A stretch of DNA of 64,000 bases from Candidatus Anammoxibacter sp. (GTDB lineage Bacteria > Planctomycetota > Brocadiia > Brocadiales > Anammoxibacteraceae), in NCBI GenBank assembly GCA_021777055.1, contig JAIQZO010000012.1, positions 195,013 through 259,012 of the forward strand, written 5' to 3'. Every line of letters begins with the position of its first letter. Positions within the stretch are counted from its first letter, which is position 1. The notes beneath the pieces were generated by a model. It was not told where the DNA came from, made no database searches, and was given only the letters and a program-made list of their open reading frames with translations. Shown in pieces: positions 9,065-18,029 of the stretch. Made by a program: the position numbers and the translations under genes.

Positions 9065-9742
9065 ATGATGATATTAATAGTTGAAGATGAGGAACATATT
9101 GCAAATCTGGTCAGATACAATTTGGATAAAGCTGGTTTTATAACTACTATTGCTCGCAACGGGGAGGATGCCCTTGTAATATTAAATAAGAAGCCCGTGG
9201 AGCTGGTTGTCTTGGATATAATGCTGCCTCAAATGAACGGGCTTGAAGTTTGCAAGCGTATTAAACGAAATGAGAGGATAGCATCCGTACCCATAATTAT
9301 GTTAACTGCCAAAGGACATGAGATGGATAGAATAATAGGCTTTGAACTGGGGGCTAATGACTATGTCGTAAAACCATTTAGCCCAAGAGAACTTGTATTA
9401 AGGATAAAAGCGATCTTAAATTATGGTAAATCAAATGAAAATGTTTCTAATATCTTAGCTATGGATAAACTGGAGGTCAATATATCTAAACATAAAGTGA
9501 CAGTCTCCGGAAAAAGAATAAATCTTACATCAATGGAATTTAAGCTTTTGTCAATTCTGATGAAACGAAAAGGGCTCGTGCAGGATAGGGATATCTTACT
9601 GCAGGATGTCTGGGATGTGGATGCGAATGTAACTACTCGTACAGTAGATACCCATATAAAATGCCTTAGAAGGAAACTAGGAAAGATGGGAGGATTTATT
9701 GAAACTGTGCGTGGAATTGGATACAGATTTTGTGAGAAGTAA
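9065..9742 (+). CDS. OmpR/PhoB-family response regulator
   Basis: The protein has 225 residues. The receiver domain (1-115) has ILIVEDEE at the start, the phospho-acceptor aspartate in VVLDIMLPQMNG, and the conserved lysine in YVVKPFSP. The C-terminal winged helix (about 130-222) has LTSMEFKLLSILMKRKG and TRTVDTHIKCLRRKLG, the DNA-recognition part typical of PhoB/PhoP. No histidine kinase lies next to it. The position between a TonB operon and a porin plus pst genes makes a phosphate-starvation regulator likely, which is inference. Four TTCACA repeats 170 bp downstream would be a natural target. Confidence 0.9.
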   Translation: MMILIVEDEEHIANLVRYNLDKAGFITTIARNGEDALVILNKKPVELVVLDIMLPQMNGLEVCKRIKRNERIASVPIIMLTAKGHEMDRIIGFELGANDYVVKPFSPRELVLRIKAILNYGKSNENVSNILAMDKLEVNISKHKVTVSGKRINLTSMEFKLLSILMKRKGLVQDRDILLQDVWDVDANVTTRTVDTHIKCLRRKLGKMGGFIETVRGIGYRFCEK

Positions 9743-9915
9743 GTCCTTTGATAAGTATATAAGTATATTAATAATACATATTTTATGGAACTTGAAATAT
9801 GTAAATTGAATCTTTACAAATATTATAAATATATGTGCGAAAAGTTTTAAGTTGTACAAACCACCTATACCGCAGGACTATCCCCGTATGTTGTTGCTAG
9901 GCAACCGTTTAAAAG

Positions 9916-9954
9916 TTCACAAAGATTTCACATAAAGTTTTCACATTCTTCACA
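9916..9954 (+). promoter_or_regulatory. Candidate Pho box: four TTCACA direct repeats
   Basis: TTCACA occurs at 9916, 9927, 9940 and 9949, spacings of 11, 13 and 9 bp. This resembles the TT(A/C/T)ACA repeats with about 11-bp period bound by PhoP in Bacillus, and PhoB sites in general. A response regulator of that family is encoded just upstream. An AAAGGAGAGG purine stretch follows at 9955-9964, but no reading frame does. Insertion-sequence sequence starts at about 9986. Confidence 0.5.
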
Positions 9955-9985
9955 AAGGAGAGGTAGCATTAATACTTAATTTTCT

Positions 9986-10040
9986 CAGCATTGTCCGGTA
10001 CTCTTTTGCAGTGCAATAAAGTTACATATTTATTGATTTT
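9986..10040 (+). mobile_element. Terminal segment of a decayed insertion sequence
   Basis: CAGCATTGTCCGG (9986-9998) followed by CTTTTGCAGTGCAA and GTT-CATATTTAT matches, in reverse complement, the right end of the MITE at 21420-21613 over about 50 bp with few differences. The sequence therefore looks like one end of the same element family. The opposite end could not be located with confidence. Confidence 0.6.
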
Positions 10041-10373
10041 TTCTACAGCATCGTGGGAAAATTGCCCAAAATATCTAAAGTTAATAGTGGTTTTCTAATG
10101 ATAGATATATTTCTATTAAATTAGCCGATATTAGATATTCTGGATGCTTAATGTTCTCACACATATGTTCAAATCAAATAAATAACCAAGCAATACTGTA
10201 ACTTTCTGTATCTAAATTGTAGAAGAAAGGAGGACGCGGAACATCTGTCTGAGATGCTTTTTGGCGTTATATTCTTTGTAAACTCTAAAACAAGAACAAT
10301 TAAATTTTTTAAAAAATCGGGAAAATTATAAAAAATTATATATATTCGATTTTATTACTATTCCTGGCCATTA

Positions 10374-10511
10374 ATTTTAAGTACAGCTAGTGGATTCTTT
10401 GATGAGAAGAATTTCTAGGTTTTTGATAAATTAGGAATAGGGTTCGTTTGTACGGAAAAGATGCATGACTATAAATATTTGCGGAAGAAGATAAATTCAT
10501 TAGGTGGGTAA
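10374..10511 (+). pseudogene. Transposase remnant (DDE type, IS1380/IS4-like)
   Basis: In frame, the codons from about 10383 read TASGFFDEKNF, then a TAG stop, then VFDKLGIGFVCTEKMHDYKYL and a TAA at 10509. The block resembles the central region of IS1380-type DDE transposases, where a catalytic aspartate lies in an R-A-D-S-G-F-F/Y-D motif. Here that aspartate position is lost (TAS instead of RADS). The in-frame stop and missing flanks show it is dead. It lies 330 bp from the IS-like end at 9986, with no other readable coding sequence in 9743-10696. Confidence 0.55.
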
Positions 10512-10621
10512 GATGAATTAAGCAGGAAAAACAAAATTTTCTAGCTTTATTTTTATTTTAGTAAGAACCGCTCAATTTAGGTTATAACTTCACACAAAAA
10601 AGATCCTTCTTATTGATTCTG

Positions 10622-10681
10622 CTGTTTAAGAACAGTTACACAAGTGTGTAACATATTTTAAGTATACACTGTTTAAAACAG
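10622..10681 (+). promoter_or_regulatory. Cluster of three palindromes upstream of the porin
   Basis: CTGTTTAAGAACAG (10622-10635) and CTGTTTAAAACAG (10669-10681) are near-identical palindromes 47 bp apart. GTTACACAAGTGTGTAAC (10635-10652), a perfect 7-bp dyad, lies between them. The set ends 15 bp before the porin ATG. Repeated dyads directly before a gene suggest operators or a structured 5' leader. The sequence does not resemble a known PhoB box. Confidence 0.4.
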
Positions 10682-10696
10682 GAAAGGAAAGAATGT

Positions 10697-12085
10697 ATGA
10701 AAATAGGGATAAAAGGGGTTGTTTTAATAGCAATAATTGCCTTTTTATATAGTGCTGGAAATATTTGTGCAGGGGAGAATCCACCCATAGAGAATGTTAT
10801 GGAACAAATGGAGGCCTTGAAAAAGGAGATGTACTATCAAAAAGAAGAAATTCGTGAACTCAAAGCAAAGTTGGATAAAGAAACAGGAAAAAAGGTTGCC
10901 AACTCATTTAATGAAACAGTATTTGTAAGAGAAGATCTGGATCAAATAGTTGACAAAAGAATTGATGAATATTTTGAAAAGGAAGAAACCCGGGAAGAAT
11001 TATCTTCATATATAAAACTTCCTCTGGATATGGGGTATGAGAAAGGGTTCTATCTCCGGACACACGACGGCAAATTTAGCATGAAAACTAATGGCAGACT
11101 TCAGTTTCGGTATAGCTTTGAGGATTTTGACCGTAAAGAGGATGACAGCTCGTTCAGACTTCGTCGCGCCAGGCTTAAATGGACAGGTAATGCGTATAGA
11201 GACTTTAAATACAAGATTGAATTAGCTCTCAAGTCTACAGGCTCTAAAGATAGAAGCAAATCGGTTGAGTTGCTTGATTGGTGGGCAGATTATACACGTT
11301 ATCCTTTTGCAATGATCCGGTTCGGACAATGGAAGGTGCCGTTTAACCGACAGCGAGTGGTATCTTCTGAAAACCTTCAATTGATTGACAGATCAGAGGC
11401 GAATGGCGAGTTCACCATGGATAGGCAGATTGGTGTTCAAGGTTTCGGTAAACTATTTGAAAAAAAGCTCGAATATTATTTCGGATTCTTTAATGGTAAT
11501 AATAGAAACGAAAGCCGGAATGATAACAACGAACATATGTTTATATTCAGAACATCATATAATCTGCTAGGAGGTTATGGAAAAGGCATATCAGAGGTTG
11601 AAAGTGATATCGCTTATTCAGATACCCCTTTAGCACACATATCAGGAGCTATAGCTTTTGATAGTACGGAAGATGTAACAATGAACCTGGAAGGTATAGG
11701 GGAGGTTACCGCTAATGAGACTGACAGGACAAGCCTTGTTGCTGAATATGGATTTAAATATAAGGGTTTTTCTGCAATTGGAGAATATTATTGGAGAAAG
11801 ACCCATGGAATCTTGGATACAAACATCATTGACCAGGGTTTTTTTGTCCAGGCAGGTTACTTCATTATACCAACGAAGTTTGAAGTCGCCGGCAGATATT
11901 CACTTGTTGATTTTGATGATTCACTTGAAGATGACGCAATAAGAGAAGCCTCATTTGGTCTCAACTGGTTTTTTGCAAGTCACAAATCAAAGCTCCAGTT
12001 TAATGCCATACGAATTGACAGTGAGAAACCGGGGCCTGATGATATAGATTACAAGTATCGGTTACAGTATCAGTTGTCATTTTAG
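10697..12085 (+). CDS. Phosphate-selective porin O/P family outer-membrane channel
   Basis: The protein has 462 residues. A signal peptide (about 1-26, ending ICAG) is followed by a short coiled coil (about 32-62, EQMEALKKEMYYQKEEIREL), which is common at the N terminus of trimeric OprP-like porins. A beta-barrel (about 115-462) has RLQFRYSFEDF, FRLRRARLKWTG, GQWKVPFNRQRVVSS and the terminal YRLQYQLSF with a final phenylalanine. OprP/OprO porins pass phosphate or polyphosphate through the outer membrane. Placement between a PhoB-like regulator and pst genes fits. An AGGAAAGG ribosome-binding site precedes the ATG. Specificity for phosphate is inferred from family and context. Confidence 0.85.
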   Translation: MKIGIKGVVLIAIIAFLYSAGNICAGENPPIENVMEQMEALKKEMYYQKEEIRELKAKLDKETGKKVANSFNETVFVREDLDQIVDKRIDEYFEKEETREELSSYIKLPLDMGYEKGFYLRTHDGKFSMKTNGRLQFRYSFEDFDRKEDDSSFRLRRARLKWTGNAYRDFKYKIELALKSTGSKDRSKSVELLDWWADYTRYPFAMIRFGQWKVPFNRQRVVSSENLQLIDRSEANGEFTMDRQIGVQGFGKLFEKKLEYYFGFFNGNNRNESRNDNNEHMFIFRTSYNLLGGYGKGISEVESDIAYSDTPLAHISGAIAFDSTEDVTMNLEGIGEVTANETDRTSLVAEYGFKYKGFSAIGEYYWRKTHGILDTNIIDQGFFVQAGYFIIPTKFEVAGRYSLVDFDDSLEDDAIREASFGLNWFFASHKSKLQFNAIRIDSEKPGPDDIDYKYRLQYQLSF

Positions 12086-12456
12086 TCCATGCAAGTCAGC
12101 CTTAACTTTATAGTATAGGAATTTTCATTTTTTTTATGTATGGTGGGCTTTACCTACAAAAAATCACTACACTCATTATCTTAATCATAATCATACTATT
12201 GCCTAAATTGAGCGATAATAAGTCTACCGATATTATTAAGTTTCTTTGGGAATATACGGAATACCAGAAAGGGGCTAGAAGTTTCAACTATTTTCAAGCA
12301 GATATTTTGTTGGTTTTATGATGGTACAAGTAGACACATGCTGTCATTAGATGAACGTAAAAAAGATGAAGCATTCGAAGCGGTGATAGAAAACGCAGAA
12401 GAAGATAATGGTCTCTTCACACCAAATAAAGAGATTTTTCAGCAAGTTAGGTTTGA

Positions 12457-12837
12457 TGTAGATTTGGAACGGAAAATAAATGCGGGTCTGACCCAAATTT
12501 CTCATCCTGGTATGTTTATGGAAGTTATTTTATCACAGGGGAACACAGAAAATATGACAAAAAGAAAGGGTATTTTGGGCGAGTAAAGCCTATTCAGAAC
12601 TTTGATTGGAACGGCGGATGGGGTGCAATTCAAATAGTTGCCCGTTATTCTGAACTTGATCTGAACGATGAGGAGATTAAAGGCGGCAGGTTAGCGGATA
12701 CAACATTAGGAGTTAACTGGTATCTTAATCCAAACACTAGGATTATGGCAAATTATGTCCATACAGACACAGACAGAGAAGATGTTAACAACGCAAATGC
12801 AGACCTTTTTGCAATGCGTTTTCAGATTGATTTCTGA
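12457..12837 (+). pseudogene. 3' remnant of a second OprP-like porin
   Basis: A frame with no start codon runs from 12457 to the TGA at 12835-12837. It reads SSWYVYGSYFITGEHRKYD, then KKGYFGRVKP, IQIVARYSELDLND, TLGVNWYLNPN and finally FAMRFQIDF. This is the characteristic C-terminal third of phosphate-selective porins, with the terminal phenylalanine kept. The N-terminal two thirds are absent. An 82-codon open frame overlapping the left part (12338-12586) is out of phase. The 12086-12456 stretch shows no porin sequence that I can recognise. The remnant ends 50 bp before pstS. Confidence 0.75.
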
Positions 12838-12887
12838 GATTATGCAAAAGCTCGTTAAATTGTAAAAACTATATTGAAAGGTAAAAA

Positions 12888-13916
12888 ATGTTTAAAAAGA
12901 ATAGAACTTATAAATTAATGCAGAGTACTTTTAGTATGCTGTTAATAGTGGCGGCAACATCGTCATGGTTAGGTAGTGCCAATGCGGCAGACAGAAAGCT
13001 GGTAAAGGTCGACGGATCATCCACTGTGTTTCCCATTACTGAAGCTGTTGCCGAAGAGTTCCAGATGGAACACAGAAATGTCATGGTTACGGTGGGTATT
13101 TCAGGTACGGGAGGCGGATTTAAAAAATTCAGCAGGTCTGAAACGGATATAAGTGATGCTTCCAGGGTGATAAAAGCAAAAGAGGTAGCTTTATGCAAAG
13201 AGAGTGGTATTGAATATATTGAGCTTCCAGTTGCTTATGACGGCATAGCGGTAATGGTTAATCCGCAAAATGATTGGATCAGTTCTATCACAGTAGAAGA
13301 GTTAAAGAAGATATGGGAGCCTGAAGCACAAAGAAAGGTTACAAAATGGAGCCATATAAGAGCCGATTGGCCCAATGAGACGATAAATCTGTACGGACCG
13401 GGTGTGGATTCTGGTACTTTTGACTATTTTACAAAAGTTATTAATGGAAAAGAGGGCGCTAGCCGTGGAGACTTTACTGCTAGCGAAGATGATAATGTAC
13501 TTGTTCAAGGAATCTCAACTGATAAATATGCATTAGGCTTCTTTGGACTTGCTTATTATGAACATAACAAAGATAAACTGAAACTTATACCTGTAGATGA
13601 TGGAAAAGATGATAATGGAAAAGGGCCTATTTTACCTTCACTGGAAACAGTTAATAATAGTACATATCAACCATTGTCAAGACCGATCTTTATCTATGTA
13701 AGCAAGAAGTCGGCAGAAAAACCGGAAGTTGACGACTTTGTAATATTCTATTTAAAGAATGCCAGTGAGCTTTCTGCAGAGGTTGGTTACATTCCTCTTC
13801 CGGATACAGCTTATCTGCTTGCAATTGAAAGGTATAAGCAGAGAAAAACCGGATCTGTTTTTGGTGATTCTGGCTCAAAAACGAAGCTTTCAATTGAAGA
13901 ATTGTTGCGCATGTAA
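12888..13916 (+). CDS. pstS: Phosphate ABC transporter substrate-binding protein PstS
   Basis: The protein has 342 residues with a signal peptide (about 1-33, ending GSANA) and an AAAGG ribosome-binding site. The binding-domain motifs are [19 protein letters not shown] (the phosphate-contacting GSST loop), [20 protein letters not shown] and [12 protein letters not shown]. It binds inorganic phosphate in the periplasm and delivers it to PstCA. The length and motifs agree with the PstS family of non-enterobacterial type. A small AAAATTTAC/GTAAATTTT hairpin (13931-13952) follows the stop codon. Confidence 0.95.
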   Translation: MFKKNRTYKLMQSTFSMLLIVAATSSWLGSANAADRKLVKVDGSSTVFPITEAVAEEFQMEHRNVMVTVGISGTGGGFKKFSRSETDISDASRVIKAKEVALCKESGIEYIELPVAYDGIAVMVNPQNDWISSITVEELKKIWEPEAQRKVTKWSHIRADWPNETINLYGPGVDSGTFDYFTKVINGKEGASRGDFTASEDDNVLVQGISTDKYALGFFGLAYYEHNKDKLKLIPVDDGKDDNGKGPILPSLETVNNSTYQPLSRPIFIYVSKKSAEKPEVDDFVIFYLKNASELSAEVGYIPLPDTAYLLAIERYKQRKTGSVFGDSGSKTKLSIEELLRM

Positions 13917-14084
13917 TTAAATAAGATTATAAAATTTACACTGGTAAATTTTAATCTATTATTTATTTGGTATAATTAGTCGACCAAAATAATTGATCGG
14001 TTATGGTTATTCTTATAGCCGCTTGGTTCATTGGCTAAATATTTTTCATATAATGAATACTGAAGAAACATTTGATGTAAAACC

Positions 14085-14118
14085 GATAGGACGGCTTTTT
14101 GCCGTCCTATCTTATTTT
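14085..14118 (+). terminator. Terminator/attenuator hairpin between pstS and pstC
   Basis: GATAGGACGGC (14085-14095), a TTTTT loop, and GCCGTCCTATC (14101-14111) form a perfect 11-bp stem followed by TTATTTT. This is a strong intrinsic-terminator shape. Placed between pstS and pstC, it would let the binding protein be made in excess over the membrane components. It also argues against pstC starting upstream of it. Confidence 0.75.
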
Positions 14119-14142
14119 ACTAAAATCAATTTGGCTGGATTA

Positions 14143-15036
14143 ATGAAAAACTTCTCAAGAAAAAAAGCTTATGACAAAGGAATAAAAGGAATACTCTTTT
14201 TATGTGCCTCTTTATCTATCTTAACAACTATAGGTATAATATCTGTCCTAATATTTGAAACTGTTGAATTTTTTAAAGAAGTACATATCTTAGATTTCCT
14301 TTTTGACAGTCAGTGGACACCCCTTTTTTATGAAAAGCATTTCGGAATAATGTCCCTTCTCTGTGGTACTATCTTAGTAACACTTATAGCAATGCTTGTA
14401 GCCATTCCCCTCGGTATTCTGAGCGCGGTGTATTTAAATGAGTATGCGGGAGAACGGTTTAGGTCAATAGCAAAACCTGTCCTTGAGATTCTTGCCGGTA
14501 TACCCACTGTTGTTTATGGTTATTTTGCGCTTTTTTTTGTGACACCATTATTACAAAAGGTAGTTCCCGGTCTTTCGGGTTTTAATGCGTTAAGTCCTGG
14601 TATAGTTATGGGTATTATGATACTTCCCATGATCTCATCACTTAGTGAAGATGCAATGCGGGCGGTCCCAAAGAGTTTAAGAGAAGGAGCTTATGCTATG
14701 GGAGCAACAAAGATGCAGGTAGCATTTAGAGTTGTTATTCCTGCTGCAACGTCAGGTATTGTGAGTTCGTTTATACTAGGAATGTCCAGGGCAATTGGAG
14801 AGACGATGATTGTTACTATAGCTTCAGGGCAAATGCCAAGGCTAACATTTGATCCGCGGGTACCCATTGAAACAATAACCGCTTATATCGTACAGGTGAG
14901 TTTGGGGGATACCCCTGTGGGAACTATTGAGTATAACACTATTTTTGCGGCTGGAATGACACTGTTTATATTTACCTTTACGCTCAGTATATTTAGCCAC
15001 TGGCTGAAAAAACGATTTAGGGAGGAATACTCATGA
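14143..15036 (+). CDS. pstC: Phosphate ABC transporter permease PstC
   Basis: I place the start at ATG 14143 (297 residues). The longer frame from 13993 would run through the terminator hairpin, and the family begins near [19 protein letters not shown]. Six membrane helices are visible. The permease EAA-type loop reads [29 protein letters not shown], and [13 protein letters not shown] follows. PstC pairs with PstA to form the phosphate channel. The stop codon overlaps the pstA start by 4 bp (ATGA), a sign of translational coupling. Confidence 0.93.
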   Translation: MKNFSRKKAYDKGIKGILFLCASLSILTTIGIISVLIFETVEFFKEVHILDFLFDSQWTPLFYEKHFGIMSLLCGTILVTLIAMLVAIPLGILSAVYLNEYAGERFRSIAKPVLEILAGIPTVVYGYFALFFVTPLLQKVVPGLSGFNALSPGIVMGIMILPMISSLSEDAMRAVPKSLREGAYAMGATKMQVAFRVVIPAATSGIVSSFILGMSRAIGETMIVTIASGQMPRLTFDPRVPIETITAYIVQVSLGDTPVGTIEYNTIFAAGMTLFIFTFTLSIFSHWLKKRFREEYS

Positions 15037-15896
15037 GCAAAGGTGTGCTTTCTAAGAATAAAAGGAATAGTAAAGTCTTTAAGATTCTATCCTTAACGGC
15101 TGTTTTTATTGGATTCATCGCACTAGGTATTATGCTGGTAGACATTTTTATTGATGGTGCAGGAAGGATTAGCTGGGACTTCTTATCAAATTTTCCATCA
15201 AGGAGGCCGGGCAGAGCTGGTATTTTATCTGCATTGGTGGGCACGTTATGGATGATGTCACTTACTGCAGCATTTTCTTTCCCATTGGGGCTAGGGGCGG
15301 GAATATACCTTGAAGAGTATGCAAGAAAGAACTGGTTTACAAAACTTGTGGAGATAAATATATCTAACCTTGCAGGTGTGCCATCTATTATTTACGGACT
15401 CTTAGGTCTGGGTATTTTTGTCAGGGTGTGCGGATTTGAAAGAAGCTTGCTGTCCGGTGCATTGACCTTAACCCTTCTTATTCTACCTATAATAATTACG
15501 ACTACCAGGGAGTCGCTTAAAGCAGTACCAAAGTCGCTAAGGGAGGCTTCATATGCCTTAGGCGCAACACAGTGGCAAACAGTGTATAGTCAAATACTAC
15601 CGGTGGCCATGCCTGGTATCCTTACAGGGACTATCCTTGCTCTTTCAAGGGCTATAGGAGAAACGGCACCGCTTATTGCTATTGGTGCTCTTACATATAT
15701 TGCGTTTCTTCCCCATGGTGTTTTTGATCCTTTTACCGTCCTACCTATCCAGGTCTTTAATTGGATTTCAAGGCCGCAGCACGGATTTGCTATTAATGCC
15801 GCAGCGGCAATAATAATACTTCTTTTAATAACACTTATGATGAATAGTGTTGCCATATACTTGAGGCGTAAGTTTCAGAGGAGAGTGAAGTGGTAG
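15033..15896 (+). CDS. pstA: Phosphate ABC transporter permease PstA
   Basis: The protein has 287 residues and overlaps pstC at its start and pstB at its end. The membrane-domain motifs are [16 protein letters not shown], the coupling-loop sequence [29 protein letters not shown], and [15 protein letters not shown]. It is the second integral-membrane subunit of the Pst importer. The ribosome-binding site GGGAGGAA lies inside the end of pstC. Confidence 0.94.
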   Translation: MSKGVLSKNKRNSKVFKILSLTAVFIGFIALGIMLVDIFIDGAGRISWDFLSNFPSRRPGRAGILSALVGTLWMMSLTAAFSFPLGLGAGIYLEEYARKNWFTKLVEINISNLAGVPSIIYGLLGLGIFVRVCGFERSLLSGALTLTLLILPIIITTTRESLKAVPKSLREASYALGATQWQTVYSQILPVAMPGILTGTILALSRAIGETAPLIAIGALTYIAFLPHGVFDPFTVLPIQVFNWISRPQHGFAINAAAAIIILLLITLMMNSVAIYLRRKFQRRVKW

Positions 15897-16651
15897 AAAA
15901 TAATGTTTTTGATATTTCCGCATTAAATGTCTGGTATGGAGAAAAGCAGGTACTAAAAGACATTAATATAGAGATAAAAGCAAACTGTGTAACAGCTTTA
16001 ATAGGGCCTTCAGGATGCGGAAAGAGTACTTTCCTTCGCTGTTTGAACCGGATGAATGATTTTATTCCGGAATTTCATCTGGAAGGAAAGATTATTAACA
16101 ACGGAACCGATCTATACGCACAAAAAATTGATCCCATTGAAATAAGAAGGGATATCGGTATGGTATTTCAGAAACCGAACCCATTCCCCAAGTCAGTTTA
16201 CAAAAATATTACTTTCGGGCTAAACATCTTTGGGGTTAAAGATACGGAAAAATTGGATAAGATAGTTGAAGATAGTTTAAGAAAAGCCGCCCTGTGGGAT
16301 GAAGTAAAGGATGATTTGAATAGAAGCGCATTGTCATTCTCCGGTGGTCAGCAGCAGAGACTATGTATCGCAAGGGCAATTGCAGTAAATCCCAAGGTTA
16401 TCCTTTTCGACGAACCATGCTCCGCCCTTGATCCTATTGCAACTGGCAAGATAGAAGATTTAATAACAGAGCTGAAAAAAGATTATACAGTAGTTATAGT
16501 TACGCATAATATGCAACAAGCCGCAAGGATATCTGATTTTACCGGCTTTTTTATGCTTGGTGAACTTGCTGAATTTGATAAGACAAAGAAGATATTTACA
16601 GACCCTTCAAATAAGGTAACCGAAGACTATATCACAGGGAGATTTGGATAA
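15890..16651 (+). CDS. pstB: Phosphate ABC transporter ATP-binding protein PstB
   Basis: The protein has 253 residues, with a GTG start overlapping the end of pstA by 7 bp. The ATPase motifs are Walker [11 protein letters not shown]-loop [11 protein letters not shown], signature [15 protein letters not shown], Walker [14 protein letters not shown] and the H-loop VTHN. The [15 protein letters not shown] stretch is typical of PstB rather than other ABC ATPases. It powers phosphate uptake through PstCA. Confidence 0.96.
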   Translation: MVENNVFDISALNVWYGEKQVLKDINIEIKANCVTALIGPSGCGKSTFLRCLNRMNDFIPEFHLEGKIINNGTDLYAQKIDPIEIRRDIGMVFQKPNPFPKSVYKNITFGLNIFGVKDTEKLDKIVEDSLRKAALWDEVKDDLNRSALSFSGGQQQRLCIARAIAVNPKVILFDEPCSALDPIATGKIEDLITELKKDYTVVIVTHNMQQAARISDFTGFFMLGELAEFDKTKKIFTDPSNKVTEDYITGRFG

Positions 16652-16659
16652 GAATATAC

Positions 16660-16702
16660 GTTTTCCAGTTTAAATCTTGTTACTTGATATAAACTGGAAA
16701 AC
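16660..16702 (+). other. Perfect 13-bp inverted repeat after pstB
   Basis: GTTTTCCAGTTTA (16660-16672) pairs exactly with TAAACTGGAAAAC (16690-16702) across a 17-base loop. It sits 9 bp after the pstB stop and has no T-run. It may protect the pstSCAB message or separate it from phoU, which starts 190 bp later. Confidence 0.45.
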
Positions 16703-16894
16703 AGTATTAATTAGCATATAGTGCCAAAAAATGTAGACTCATTTCCTGGCAAGAATACAACCGATTTGTATTTACAAGTTTATCATGTTATATTGTGTCA
16801 GTTTATGGGGTTACATTTAGATTAATTTATGATCGTTTAAGGCATGATATAAATTAGCAAAAAATATTGGCAGCACAGCAGGAGAGTTGAAAAT

Positions 16895-17560
16895 ATGACT
16901 AGAAAAGCGTATCATAAGGAACTAAGAGAACTGGAAAAAAAGCTCTTGAATATGGGCGCAATGGCCGTAAAAGCGGTAGAAGGGTCAGTAGAAGCATTAA
17001 GCAACAATGATATTAAAGCGGCAAAAAACATAATTCTCAATGATCATTTCATAAACAAAGAGCGATTTGATATAGAGGAAGAGTGTTTGTTGGTTATTGC
17101 AACCCAACAACCGGTGGCAACTGATCTTAGGTCGCTAGCCGCTATCCTTAGTGTTATTACTGATCTTGAGAGGATTGCGGATCATGCTGAAGGCATTGCG
17201 AAAATATGTGTAATGAATAACATGAAACCCCTTGTAAAGCCCTTGATAGACATCCCTAAAATGACTGAAAAAGCGGTTAATATGTTACAAGAGTGTTTAA
17301 CTGCCTTTGTTGAACGAGACATTGAAGCGGCAAAAATGATATGTGATGAGGATGATGTGGTTGACGATCTGTATAATCAAGTTTATAAAGAGTGTATTAT
17401 GCTCATGATTGATAATCCAAAGGTAATAGAAGGGGCAACTTTTTTATTATGGGTGGCTCATAATCTTGAAAGGATAGCCGACAGGGTAACAAATATTGCA
17501 GAGAGAGTTGCCTTTATGGTTAATGGAAAAATGGAAGAGTTAAATACCTCAAATTATTAG
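16895..17560 (+). CDS. phoU: Phosphate uptake regulator PhoU
   Basis: The protein has 221 residues and consists of two PhoU repeats, each a three-helix bundle. The family metal-binding/repeat motifs are DLRSLAAILSVITDLERIADHAEGIAK and LLWVAHNLERIADRVTNIAERVAF. PhoU restrains phosphate import and signalling to the sensor kinase in the Pho system. A GGAGAG ribosome-binding site precedes the ATG. It follows the pst genes, the usual arrangement. Confidence 0.95.
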   Translation: MTRKAYHKELRELEKKLLNMGAMAVKAVEGSVEALSNNDIKAAKNIILNDHFINKERFDIEEECLLVIATQQPVATDLRSLAAILSVITDLERIADHAEGIAKICVMNNMKPLVKPLIDIPKMTEKAVNMLQECLTAFVERDIEAAKMICDEDDVVDDLYNQVYKECIMLMIDNPKVIEGATFLLWVAHNLERIADRVTNIAERVAFMVNGKMEELNTSNY

Positions 17561-17608
17561 ACATTTTTTCTGTTTAAATATTGTACTGTCACAGGCTTAT
17601 CAGTTTAC

Positions 17609-17648
17609 GTAAAATGTTGTTTTAGTTTTTATAAAAACAATGTTTTAC
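17609..17648 (+). terminator. Hairpin downstream of phoU
   Basis: GTAAAATGTTGTTTT (17609-17623) and AAAACAATGTTTTAC (17634-17648) pair with a two-base mismatch in the middle around a short T-rich loop. The position 50 bp after the phoU stop suits an end-of-operon structure. It is weak as an intrinsic terminator because the stem is A+T-rich. Confidence 0.4.
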
Positions 17649-18029
17649 TTAGACAGGTGGTTCTTAGTTTTATTTGATACCTTAAAAAGTCAAAATGTTG
17701 GAATTTTACACAAAACGTCAGTGTGAGATTACAGATCATCATGACGCCCCCTTACATCCTCTTACTATAAAGTCTATTGTCTTGTCGGCTCTAGTTTCTT
17801 TTCTGATGTCATTCTTTCATGAACCTTTCTCTCCAGCTTTATTATTGTCATCTTCCTGTTTTTCTTTTTTTCTTCCAGTCTTGATTCTGTGACAGTGTTT
17901 CACCACCATTGTTACAGCCTAATACAATGATGCCAAAATAACATAAAATCATATTAACACAGGATATAACAGGCGAAAACATTATATACAAATACATACA
18001 AACGACACTGCAGATATATTATTGATATA

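Noticed and set aside
12136..12321. 61-codon frame with a hydrophobic run between the porin and the porin remnant
   Set aside because: The composition is that of A+T-rich spacer (poly-I/L), with no ribosome-binding site and no family resemblance.
12338..12586. 82-codon frame MLSLDERKKDEAF and on
   Set aside because: It overlaps the porin remnant out of phase and stops inside it. There is no ribosome-binding site, and the charged composition alone is not enough.
13993..14142. N-terminal extension of pstC from 13993
   Set aside because: It would translate through a perfect terminator hairpin. The extra 50 residues are unlike PstC, and ATG 14143 gives the usual length.
17695..17892. 65-codon pyrimidine-rich plus-strand frame after phoU
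   Set aside because: The strand is a C/T-rich low-complexity stretch giving S/F/L-rich peptide, with no ribosome-binding site and no neighbours.
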